DNA of 39,406 bases, from contig JAEEMG010000097.1 of the NCBI GenBank assembly GCA_016283095.1, positions 1-39,406 of the forward strand, given 5' to 3'. The position numbers and the translations under genes were made by a program. Shown here piece by piece: positions 24,604 through 32,509 of the stretch (positions are counted from its first letter, which is position 1; the number at the start of each line of letters is the position of its first letter). This stretch comes from Paludibacteraceae bacterium. Its GTDB lineage: Bacteria > Bacteroidota > Bacteroidia > Bacteroidales > Paludibacteraceae. The notes beneath the pieces were generated by a model. That model saw only the letters and a list, made by a program, of their open reading frames with translations, was not told where the DNA came from and did not search any database.

Positions 24604-26554
24604 TTTCTTTAAGGCTTTCAAATTTGTTTTGACTACGCATCTCGCAGCACTATTGGTATTATCTGTGTTGCGACTTGCGCAATATTTATATCTCAATGAT
24701 TTTGTTGACGCTACAGTCTCCAATCCTGTTTGGCCGGCTTTTGTGCGTGGACTATGGCTTGACAATGTGGCAGTGTGTTATGTGATGATTCTGCCATATG
24801 TGTTATTGCTGTTTGTCAGTTCGATAATTCCTTTTTTCAATAAGTATGTTTGGCGGACTGTCGTTTCGGTTGTGATAGCAGCCTTGTCTGTTGTGATTGC
24901 ACTTCAAACTGCTAATCTTCAGTATTTCAAATATTTCTCTAACGTTATCAATGCTTCTATTTTTGAGTGGAAGGAGGAGGCCGGTACAGCGGTGACGATG
25001 ATTCTTGAGGAACCGTCATACTGGGTGCTGATCATATGTGGATTATCTCTCATCGGTTTATTTGCTGTTTTCATTTGGAAAAAGTCGGAAAAGACTCTCT
25101 CTGGGTTGTTGTCTGACAATTCATCGGTCACTTCCGTCGACAGAATGAAGATGCTTGCTGTTTCTGTTGTGGTTATAGGATTATGTCTGTTTGGAATCCG
25201 TGGAAGAATGGGATATAATCCGATAAAAGTGTCGGCGGCATATTATTGCGATGACTATTTTTTGAACCGACTTGGGGTGAATGCGGCATTCAATCTGCTC
25301 AACACTTATATCGACAACAACCGTCGTGAAAACCGAGGTTTGGAACTGATGGATGGAGCGACTGCTTTGCGTGAACTCCGTTCTGCAATGCAGATGGGTT
25401 CTTCGGATATTTTTGTGGCAGACACGCTTTCGTTGCAACGTCATTGTAAACGAGACTCATCCGCTGTTTTTGTGGACGGAGAAAAACCGAATGTTGTGAT
25501 TGTGCTGATGGAGAGTATGAGTGCCAAACTGATGCAAAGTTTCGGTTGTGATGTTACAATGACTCCGTTTTTGGACAGTTTGTGGAATGAGAGTTTGTCG
25601 TTTGAGAATTTCTACAGTGTCGGTAATCATACTAACCAAGGTATCTATTCCACATTGTATGGATTCCCTACAGTGTTGTCGAGGAATGCCATGAAAGGCA
25701 CGGATATCCCGACGTATTATGGAATGCCCAACGTCTTGGCAGAACAAGGATACCATACGGCTTTCTATATGACGCATGAAAGCCAATACGACAACATGAA
25801 TGCTTTTTTGCGTACCAATGGATTCAAACATATTAGATCTCAGGAGGATTATCCGAGAGATTCGATAGTCAATAGTTTTGGTGTCAGTGATGGCTTTTTG
25901 GTCAATTATGCGTTGAATGAGATGCAGACGATGCAACAGCCATTCTTCAGTGTGTTGCTGACGATCTCTAATCATCCGCCATACGTAGTGCCAGACTGGC
26001 TGGATGCGCATGGTTGGGATGCAGAGTACGCGATTGTATTGTATGCGGATTATTGTTTAAAGCAGTTTTTTGAGGGGATGAAGAAACGTGGACTTTATGA
26101 CAATACCGTATTCGTTTTCGTCGCCGATCATGGAAAGATTGTGGGACGACCAGAATGTGAGGTCGCGGAGAGTTTCAATCATATACCGTTGATGATTCAT
26201 TCTCCACGTCTAGGAAAAAAGAAATTGACAATGCCATGCTGCCAATCTGATATCCCTGCGATATTATTATCGTTGCTTGGCGTGGAGTATGACAATCTTG
26301 GTTTTGGAAACAATGTCTTGGATAAAGCACCGTCTACAGTATCATATTCTACAGATGACATGCTTTGCTCGAGAGATTCTTCATATTTATATTTGGTGGA
26401 TCCACGATCTGGAATCTCCAAAGCTTATGATATTCGTGATAAGTATAAAGAAGTGTCGAAGGATTCTTGCCAATATTTGGATAGCTTGTTACGTCGACGT
26501 TTTGCGGCATACGAATATCTGGTTTTACAAAAGAAAACGACTTTATTAAAGTGA
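24596..26554 (+). CDS. LtaS/EptA-like membrane sulfatase-fold phospho-transferase
   Basis: 652 aa. Five N-terminal membrane segments at about 12-30, 52-78, 84-108, 143-163 and 185-204 are followed by an extracytoplasmic sulfatase/alkaline-phosphatase fold at ~290-610. Motifs: PNVVIVLMESMSAKL (Glu metal ligand, ~305), SVGNHTNQGIYSTLYG with the likely catalytic Thr (~346), and FVFVADHGK (~507-515, metal-binding DH). LTA synthase relatives move phosphoglycerol (or phosphoethanolamine) from phospholipid to a polymer or glycan. Bacteroidota lack classical lipoteichoic acid, so the acceptor is unknown; modification of a lipid-linked or surface glycan is an inference from the GT2 gene 4 nt downstream. 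Confidence 0.9.
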   Translation: MNSFFKAFKFVLTTHLAALLVLSVLRLAQYLYLNDFVDATVSNPVWPAFVRGLWLDNVAVCYVMILPYVLLLFVSSIIPFFNKYVWRTVVSVVIAALSVVIALQTANLQYFKYFSNVINASIFEWKEEAGTAVTMILEEPSYWVLIICGLSLIGLFAVFIWKKSEKTLSGLLSDNSSVTSVDRMKMLAVSVVVIGLCLFGIRGRMGYNPIKVSAAYYCDDYFLNRLGVNAAFNLLNTYIDNNRRENRGLELMDGATALRELRSAMQMGSSDIFVADTLSLQRHCKRDSSAVFVDGEKPNVVIVLMESMSAKLMQSFGCDVTMTPFLDSLWNESLSFENFYSVGNHTNQGIYSTLYGFPTVLSRNAMKGTDIPTYYGMPNVLAEQGYHTAFYMTHESQYDNMNAFLRTNGFKHIRSQEDYPRDSIVNSFGVSDGFLVNYALNEMQTMQQPFFSVLLTISNHPPYVVPDWLDAHGWDAEYAIVLYADYCLKQFFEGMKKRGLYDNTVFVFVADHGKIVGRPECEVAESFNHIPLMIHSPRLGKKKLTMPCCQSDIPAILLSLLGVEYDNLGFGNNVLDKAPSTVSYSTDDMLCSRDSSYLYLVDPRSGISKAYDIRDKYKEVSKDSCQYLDSLLRRRFAAYEYLVLQKKTTLLK

Positions 26555-26558
26555 TTTT

Positions 26559-27509
26559 ATGAGAAAGGGAGTTTTGAAAATAGTCGTTCCTTGCTATAAT
26601 GAGGAGGAAGTTTTGCAAGAGACAAACAAACGATTGCTTGAGGTGATTACGACGATGGAGCAGTCTGGCAAGATTGTTTCGGGAGGGGTTGTTTATGTTG
26701 ACGACGGTAGCCGAGACAAGACATGGGAGATAATAGACGAGTTGTCGAAGTCGGATTCTCATGTGGCAGGAATCAAGCTTGCACACAATGCCGGGCATCA
26801 GAACGCTTTGTTTGCAGGTCTGACTCTCGTATCAGAATGTTGTGATATGGCGGTGAGCATCGATGCCGATTTGCAGGACGACACGAATGCCATTTTTGAG
26901 ATGGTGGATAAATATAACGAAGGAGTGGAGGTTGTGTATGGCGTTAGACGTGAGCGTACTACAGACACATGGTTTAAGCGAAACACGGCATTGGCTTTCT
27001 ATAGGATGATGTCGGTGATGGGAACAGATGTCAAGTATAACCATGCTGATTTTCGATTGATGGGAAGTGCTGCATTGAAGGCTTTGGTGGCTATGCCAGA
27101 GCGAAATCTGTTCCTTCGTGGAATGGTCCGCACTCTTGGTTTTAAGGAAGCTGATGTCTTCTACGACCGCAGCGAGAGATTTGCAGGTGAGAGCAAATAT
27201 CCGTTGACGAAGATGTTGAATTTTGCAGTCGACGGAATCACGTCATTCAGTGTCAAGCCACTACGTCTTATCTTCTCTTTTGGAATCTTCTTCATTTTGA
27301 TTGCTATTGTGGCGATCGGATATGGATTGTACTCTCATTTCGTGGGATATACAATTCCTGGCTGGACATCGTTGCTAGTCAGTCTTTGGTTGATAGGAGG
27401 CTCAATCCTGTTGGCGATAGGAGTAGTGGGAGAGTATGTAGGAAAAATCTATAAAGAGGTTAAGAGAAGGCCATTGTATGTCATAGAGAGGACGGAAAAC
27501 CTGAAGTGA
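26559..27509 (+). CDS. GT2 glycosyltransferase, polyprenyl-phosphate (GtrB/ArnC/DPM-like) type
   Basis: 316 aa. GT-A domain at ~1-230: IVVPCYNEEEVL, YVDDGSRDKTWEII, HNAGHQNALFAGL, and SIDADLQDD as the DxD nucleotide-sugar/metal site (~101-107), then FKRNTALAFYRMM. Two C-terminal membrane helices at ~232-258 (LIFSFGIFFILIAIVAIGYG) and ~268-292 end in EYVGKIYKEVKRRPLYVI, typical of GtrB/DPM1-like enzymes that transfer a sugar to undecaprenyl phosphate at the inner membrane. It begins 4 nt after the LtaS-like gene, so the two are probably functionally linked. The sugar cannot be predicted. Confidence 0.92.
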   Translation: MRKGVLKIVVPCYNEEEVLQETNKRLLEVITTMEQSGKIVSGGVVYVDDGSRDKTWEIIDELSKSDSHVAGIKLAHNAGHQNALFAGLTLVSECCDMAVSIDADLQDDTNAIFEMVDKYNEGVEVVYGVRRERTTDTWFKRNTALAFYRMMSVMGTDVKYNHADFRLMGSAALKALVAMPERNLFLRGMVRTLGFKEADVFYDRSERFAGESKYPLTKMLNFAVDGITSFSVKPLRLIFSFGIFFILIAIVAIGYGLYSHFVGYTIPGWTSLLVSLWLIGGSILLAIGVVGEYVGKIYKEVKRRPLYVIERTENLK

Positions 27510-27540
27510 ATGCTAAAAGTGGAATACAAAATGAAAAATC

Positions 27541-28275
27541 ATGAAATCTAATATTCCAAGCATTGTCTTTCTTTTTTTCTTTATGATATCACTTGTATCA
27601 TGTAATGAATCAAAGATAGGAGATAATGTTAAGGTTATCGAAGATTTTTTGCCTCACAATGATTCCATAGTCACAATTACAACGATGGTAGACTCACCGT
27701 CATCAAATGAGACTGTTTTTGAAAAGGACATTAAAGAGGAAAATCCTTATGAAGGATTTTATGATTATAAATTGATGAAGGACGAAATAGAAAAGATTGC
27801 TGGAAATATGAATGTCCCGATCACTAGCGATTCCACATGCTCTTTTAAGAATAAGGATGGATATTTATTTAACGTCAGGGTAAGTTCGTATGAAGGAGAA
27901 GATTTTAAGAATCATATATTGAATGTGGTAGTCTTTCCACCGAAAGCGATGCTAGTTGGAAATGTAGATGTCCCAGCAATCTTTGATGTTGTGAGCTCAG
28001 AAATTTCGAATTTTCATGATTACATACTTATACATCAAGTTGATACTTTATGCCGATTTATGAAAGAGCGAATGGTCAGACCTTGGGAATTGTTGAAAAA
28101 AGGTGACATAAAAGAGAATCCCTATTTAGATTCATGCCTTGTTCTTTCCCGAGGCGAGAATAGATTAGGAATGGCGTTAGAAGGATGTGATTTTGATTTC
28201 CCTAATCAAACATTGTCTTTTGATTATGAAGTAGGTGATAGATTTGAGTTTGAATATTTTCTTGCTCTACCTTGA
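27541..28275 (+). CDS. Predicted lipoprotein, unknown function
   Basis: 244 aa. Type II signal peptide with lipobox LVSC at residues ~18-21 (FFFMISLVSC/NES), so it should be lipid-anchored. The first ~60 mature residues are acidic and probably disordered (SKIGDNVKVIEDF..., SPSSNETVFEKDIKEENPYEG). The remainder is a compact alpha/beta domain with the repeated-strand look of secreted DUFs (SCSFKNKDGYLFNVRVSSYEG, FDFPNQTLSFDYEVGDRFEFEYF). I do not recognise the family. It follows the GT2 gene by 31 nt with no visible promoter and is closed by the downstream terminator, so it is probably the last gene of the NamZ-LtaS-GT2 operon. The coding sequence is more AT-rich than the upstream genes. Confidence 0.75.
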   Translation: MKSNIPSIVFLFFFMISLVSCNESKIGDNVKVIEDFLPHNDSIVTITTMVDSPSSNETVFEKDIKEENPYEGFYDYKLMKDEIEKIAGNMNVPITSDSTCSFKNKDGYLFNVRVSSYEGEDFKNHILNVVVFPPKAMLVGNVDVPAIFDVVSSEISNFHDYILIHQVDTLCRFMKERMVRPWELLKKGDIKENPYLDSCLVLSRGENRLGMALEGCDFDFPNQTLSFDYEVGDRFEFEYFLALP

Positions 28276-28283
28276 ATGACAAT

Positions 28284-28326
28284 AAAAAAGCAAAGACGAG
28301 GCATGACCCCGTCTTTGCTTTTTTTT
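28284..28326. terminator. Bidirectional terminator between the lipoprotein gene and the sugar-porter gene
   Basis: AAAAGCAAAGACG (28286-28298) pairs with CGTCTTTGCTTTT (28310-28322); the plus strand continues with TTTTCTTA and the minus strand with TTATTGTC. It lies between convergent gene ends at 28275 and 28343. Confidence 0.9.
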
Positions 28327-28342
28327 CTTATTGGCGTTTCTA

Positions 28343-29746
28343 TTATAATGTTCTTGGAGAGCCTCCTTTTTTCCAATGGCTCTCAATATCCTCCAACTTT
28401 TTACCTTTTGTCTCAGGAAGGAAGAAATATCCCCATACGATTCCGATGATGGCGATTATTGCGAACATACAGAACACTCCTGCTGTTCCGTATGCGGCAT
28501 CCCCTCCGAAGAAATTTGTGAATTTATTTATCGACTTATAGAATGTCCAGACGATAAGTGAGTTGAATCCCCAGTTTGCCAATGAACCTATTGAACTGCC
28601 GACTCCACGTACCTTGACTGGGAAAACTTCTGTGATGATCAACCAACCTAATGGTCCCATACTGACAGCAAAGAACACAATGTACAGCAGCATGCTTGCG
28701 ACTACCAAGTAGCGTCCGTTTGAACCGTCGTCTGACAAACTTATGAATCCGTATGAAATCATCAACAATGTCACCACCATTCCTGTCATGCCTAAGAAGA
28801 ATAGTTTTCTGCGGCCGATCTTGTCGATAAGAAACAGACTGGCAATTGTAAATATCACATTCACAACTCCGACGCTGACTTGTGCCATAAGAGCCGCCTC
28901 TCCACTCTCAAATCCTGCTTTTTGGAATATGCTTGGTCCATAGTAGATGACGGTGTTGATACCTACCGCTTGTTGGAAAAACATGATCAGTACTGCCAGC
29001 ATCAAAGGATAAAACATCCATTTTTGTTTGAATGTCTCTGCAATAGTCATCTCTTCTTTTGTCTGCTCGATGTCTGATTTCATTTTGCTGATCTCTTCCT
29101 CAATGACCGAGTGGTCTTCTATCTTTTCCATGATCTGCAGAGCCTCTTTTTCTTGTCCTTTGCTTAGCAACCAGCGTGGACTTTCTGGCAAGAAGAACAT
29201 TCCTACAAGAAGGATGATGGCAGGAATCACTCCCACGTAGAACATGTTTCTCCAGCAACTTGCGTTTGTGTCGTCTGCTATGGCACTGTCGCTAAGGAAT
29301 GCTCCCAGCAAACCGACTGTGATCAGAAGCTGAAACATTGACACTAATGTGCCTCGAATACTGGCCGGAGATATTTCAGCCAGGTAGAGTGGTGTGGAGA
29401 AGGATGCGACACCTATACCTACACCTAAGAATATGCGAGCAGCCATCAGTCCGCTCACACCGTTCGCGCTACCGCATCCTATCGCTCCCAAAAGGAAGAT
29501 GACTGCGGCTACCAAAATGATTCGTTTTCTTCCGAATTTGTCACTTAGATATCCACTGACTAATGCTCCTATCATAGCACCTATTAATGCAAATGTCGTG
29601 ATGTCTTCAATATCGCTGTCGCTGATATTCAGATCACTTTGCATATATGGGATAGCTCCGCTTATGACTCCGGTGTCAAAACCGAATAGTAGACCTCCCG
29701 TCGCGGCAATGGAGGCCATAAACCATACAAATTTTTTATTATACAT
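28343..29746 (-). CDS. Sugar-porter MFS transporter (XylE/GLUT-like sugar:H+ symporter)
   Basis: 467 aa with twelve predicted membrane helices. Sugar-porter signatures: GGLLFGFDTGVISGAI in TM1, DKFGRKR in loop 2-3, FFLPESPRWLLSKGQ after TM6, QQAVGINTVIYYGPSIF in TM7, DKIGRRKL in loop 8-9, and the terminal FLPETKGKKLEDIE. Members import xylose, arabinose, galactose or glucose with protons across the inner membrane. The gene starts 13 nt after the stop of the epimerase-like gene and is probably co-transcribed with it. The specific sugar cannot be told from sequence. Confidence 0.94.
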   Translation of the reverse strand: MYNKKFVWFMASIAATGGLLFGFDTGVISGAIPYMQSDLNISDSDIEDITTFALIGAMIGALVSGYLSDKFGRKRIILVAAVIFLLGAIGCGSANGVSGLMAARIFLGVGIGVASFSTPLYLAEISPASIRGTLVSMFQLLITVGLLGAFLSDSAIADDTNASCWRNMFYVGVIPAIILLVGMFFLPESPRWLLSKGQEKEALQIMEKIEDHSVIEEEISKMKSDIEQTKEEMTIAETFKQKWMFYPLMLAVLIMFFQQAVGINTVIYYGPSIFQKAGFESGEAALMAQVSVGVVNVIFTIASLFLIDKIGRRKLFFLGMTGMVVTLLMISYGFISLSDDGSNGRYLVVASMLLYIVFFAVSMGPLGWLIITEVFPVKVRGVGSSIGSLANWGFNSLIVWTFYKSINKFTNFFGGDAAYGTAGVFCMFAIIAIIGIVWGYFFLPETKGKKLEDIESHWKKGGSPRTL

Positions 29747-29759
29747 ATTCTATCAAGTT

Positions 29760-30782
29760 TTATCCAATTATCATTTTTTTTGCTGTTTCCATCGCTCCCA
29801 CAACTTTGTCGCACCATGCGTCAAATTCTGGATCAAGACGTTGCAGACTTGGGGTCGCTAACACATTTGCGATGGTCTTGCGTACTCCTTGGTCGAATCG
29901 TGTGGTAGCGCAATAGCTCGGTACAGCTCTTTTTAGTTTGGTACAATCAAACACGACGGAATTGGCTTTGTCTCCTATCAGTGAACCAGTGAAGTCGTAA
30001 TCACTTACAGATGCCAGGAATGACGATGCCACATAGCATGGCTTGAATTCCACTCCCAATGCGTCTGCTATGCTCTGATATACTTGGTTCCATGTCAACA
30101 CTTCGTCTGATGTGATCTGGAATGATTCCCCGATCGCATGGATATTGCCCATCAGACCGATGAATCCTTTTGCAAAATCGGAGTTGTGTGTCATTGCCCA
30201 AAGTGATGTGCCATCACCGTGTACTATCACTTGTTTACCTTCAAGCATTCGTTTGATGACCTGATAACTACCGTTCTTTCCGTGTACTCCAAGAGGAATA
30301 CTGCGTTCGTCATAAGTGTGGCTTGGACGAACTATTGTGATCGGAAAACCGTTGGAGCGATATTCCTGCATCAGTCTCTCTTCTATCTCTATCTTTTCTC
30401 GTGAATACTGCCAATATGGGTTGGCAAGGGGAGTCGCCTCATTAACAATGTGAGACGACAAAGGTTTCTGGTATGCTGAGGCTGAACTGATAACCATGAA
30501 CTGGCGTGTCCTGCCTTTGAATAGACGAATGTCTCGTTCAACTTGTTCTTTATGGAAACAGATGAAATCGCAGACAGTGTCGAATGTCATACCTTCAATA
30601 GCTTTCGCGACAGTGGCTTCATCATTCACGTCGGCTACATTTATAACCTTGACATTTGAAGGAAGCTCGGCCGAACGGCTGCCTCGGTTCAGTAGATACA
30701 GTTCCCAGTCTGGGTTTGTGGCAAGCGAACGTGTGATCGCCATGCTGATGGTGCCCGTGCCACCGATAAAAAGTGCTTTCAT
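29760..30782 (-). CDS. NAD-dependent epimerase/dehydratase (extended SDR)
   Basis: 340 aa. N-terminal Rossmann fold with glycine motif FIGGTGTISMAITRSL (~5-20), a first-strand acid/arginine region LYLLNRGSRS, a STSS-like segment MVISSASAYQ (~96-105) with a downstream YSREKIE that supplies the catalytic Tyr-x-x-x-Lys, and IVRPSHTYDER. The C-terminal half holds a substrate-binding part with MTHNSDFAKGFIGLMGN. Proteins of this type act on nucleotide sugars or related metabolites. It is the first gene of a two-gene transcript with the sugar porter, suggesting metabolism of the imported sugar, but the reaction is not identified. Confidence 0.88.
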   Translation of the reverse strand: MKALFIGGTGTISMAITRSLATNPDWELYLLNRGSRSAELPSNVKVINVADVNDEATVAKAIEGMTFDTVCDFICFHKEQVERDIRLFKGRTRQFMVISSASAYQKPLSSHIVNEATPLANPYWQYSREKIEIEERLMQEYRSNGFPITIVRPSHTYDERSIPLGVHGKNGSYQVIKRMLEGKQVIVHGDGTSLWAMTHNSDFAKGFIGLMGNIHAIGESFQITSDEVLTWNQVYQSIADALGVEFKPCYVASSFLASVSDYDFTGSLIGDKANSVVFDCTKLKRAVPSYCATTRFDQGVRKTIANVLATPSLQRLDPEFDAWCDKVVGAMETAKKMIIG

Positions 30783-31006
30783 AATGGAGTGTTTTAAAAT
30801 GATTTGTTCAAACTCAGAGAACTCTAATTTGTTTAAGTTTTATAGTCTAAAATATTATACGATTGAAATCATCTTATAGAGCAAATGATTTATAAATGCT
30901 CGTCCTGACGGAGTCGCAAAGAATTAGGGGGTTAGGGCGTTCCGCCCTTAACAATCCTCTTTTTTGTGTGACAGGTGGATGCAATGATTTCCGCCTTTTG
31001 CAATCT
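30783..31006. other. Intergenic region with a GC-rich palindromic patch
   Basis: 224 bp. The left half is AT-rich and presumably contains the epimerase promoter, though no TAnnTTTG match was found. The right half (about 30898-30960) is unusually GC-rich, with AGGGCG-TTC-CGCCCT (30934-30948) as a tight hairpin and a neighbouring TAGGGGGTTAGGG run. There is no T-run on either side in a terminator position. It looks like an interspersed repeat remnant. Confidence 0.45.
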
Positions 31007-32488
31007 TTATAGTTTCAGATCCTCTTTTACGGTATCCATACCTACGATTTCTGCTGTAGTGAACAATGAAGTCATTGATACTCCAAGTATACCATGGAGG
31101 TTGAGACTCTGTCCTGTAAGCAACAGATTTTCGATAGGGGTGCGTGGAGTCAGCAACGTCTGCATGACATTGTTGTAATCTTTGCGGATTCCGTATGCTG
31201 AACCTTCTACAGTTGAAACGTAATCTTTATATGTAAGCGGTGTGCTTGTGTAGATTGTGTCTACAGCATTTTTCAATTGCGGCACATACTTCGAAACAAA
31301 GTCTACGCATTCTTCCGCTTTCTTATTTTTCATCGCATTGTATTCTTCTCCTCTCTGCATTACTTTTGTGCCATCCCATTGCTCGACTGCCGCCCATGAC
31401 ATAGGAATGATGATGTCTACGTTCTCAGCGTATTCATCACCGTTTTCAGGCACTTGGTAACTCATCAATGCTCCTTTGATCTGAGAATCGTCGCCATCGC
31501 ATACATTCCAAACATCATCTGTGTCGTAGAAGTACTGGTTTCGATTCAAATATGGAAGGGTATTTTTTTTCAGCTTGATATTTGCGGTGAACATTCCCGT
31601 TGTGTTCTGCAGACGGGTGATTCTGTTGCGGTATATCTTGCGGATCTTTGAACTCTCTTTCACCAAATCCAAAGTTGCGGCAGGGTGTGCACTGGAAATA
31701 AATGTTTCACCCTGGATCTCTTCTCCGTTGGCAAGACGTGCGTAGGTGATCCTTCCGTCGACTTCTACCAACTCGTCGACTTTTGCGTTTTTCTTCACAA
31801 TTCCACCCATCTTTTCGATGTCTGCGGCAAGAGAGTCCGCTATTTGTCCGCCTCCTCCTTTCAATCGGTAGGCACTGCGGATGAAACTGTCGTTGATCTG
31901 AGCGAATGTGTATAGTGGTAACGTCTCTTTCTTCAACTCAAGTTTTAAGCTTGTACCAGATACGACGTTTATCAGATCTTCATCTGTGAATGTCTCTTTC
32001 AAGAAATCGTAGGCCGACTGTCCGAATAGGGAAGCGGTGTAGAACGAATCAAGATCTTTGGGAGAGAACTGGTTGAAGATATTGTCGCCGACTTTAGAAA
32101 GAAAGTCAACGTATTTTTTCAGATTCTGACGTTGGTGAGGGAATTCTTCAGCCAACGCATCAACGAAATTATCGTAACCGTTTGCAAAACGATAGGATTT
32201 GCCTTTGTAGACAACCTCGTCGAAATAGTCGGAATCCATCTTCTGGAAAGGAAGATGTGTAAGGTTGAAATAATCGAATAGACGGTGCAGAGACTGACCG
32301 TTGTCGTAGGCTCCGATGTAGTGATAGCCAGTGTCGAATGTATGACCTTTGCGCTTGAACACCTGTAGTGATCCGCCAAGTGTGATGCCTTGTTCAAGCA
32401 CACAGACACTCTTTCCGTGTTTTGCACAGATGTATCCGCATTCAAGGCCTCCCAAACCAGCTCCTATTATCACAACATCATATTTCAT
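31007..32488 (-). CDS. CrtI/CrtISO-like FAD-dependent oxidoreductase (phytoene desaturase / retinol saturase superfamily)
   Basis: 493 aa. FAD-binding GxGxxG motif at the N-terminus (DVVIIGAGLGGLECGYICA, then VCVLEQGITLGG and GHTFDTGYHYIG), and the superfamily C-terminal motif NLLLTGQSLNLHGILGVSMTSLFTTAEIVG that completes the flavin site. Relatives desaturate, saturate or isomerise polyenes such as carotenoids and retinol. It is 21 nt after the exporter gene and is the last gene of the ketosynthase-led set, so it may act on the polyene or fatty-acyl product of that set. Its specific reaction is inferred only from context. No phytoene synthase or other carotenoid gene lies in the window. Confidence 0.85.
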   Translation of the reverse strand: MKYDVVIIGAGLGGLECGYICAKHGKSVCVLEQGITLGGSLQVFKRKGHTFDTGYHYIGAYDNGQSLHRLFDYFNLTHLPFQKMDSDYFDEVVYKGKSYRFANGYDNFVDALAEEFPHQRQNLKKYVDFLSKVGDNIFNQFSPKDLDSFYTASLFGQSAYDFLKETFTDEDLINVVSGTSLKLELKKETLPLYTFAQINDSFIRSAYRLKGGGGQIADSLAADIEKMGGIVKKNAKVDELVEVDGRITYARLANGEEIQGETFISSAHPAATLDLVKESSKIRKIYRNRITRLQNTTGMFTANIKLKKNTLPYLNRNQYFYDTDDVWNVCDGDDSQIKGALMSYQVPENGDEYAENVDIIIPMSWAAVEQWDGTKVMQRGEEYNAMKNKKAEECVDFVSKYVPQLKNAVDTIYTSTPLTYKDYVSTVEGSAYGIRKDYNNVMQTLLTPRTPIENLLLTGQSLNLHGILGVSMTSLFTTAEIVGMDTVKEDLKL

Positions 32489-32509
32489 CGCCTCTTTCTG
32501 TTAAATCAA

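Noticed and set aside
24596-26554. Lipoteichoic acid synthase proper
   Set aside because: The fold and motifs match the LtaS/EptA superfamily, but the phylum is not known to make lipoteichoic acid, so only the superfamily-level call is kept.
28272-28541. 89-residue plus-strand frame over the terminator and the sugar-porter gene end
   Set aside because: It would read through the bidirectional terminator and is antisense to conserved MFS sequence.
31007-32488. Carotenoid biosynthesis locus
   Set aside because: Only one CrtI-like gene is present, with no phytoene synthase, cyclase or prenyltransferase; the neighbours are fatty-acid/polyketide-type enzymes.
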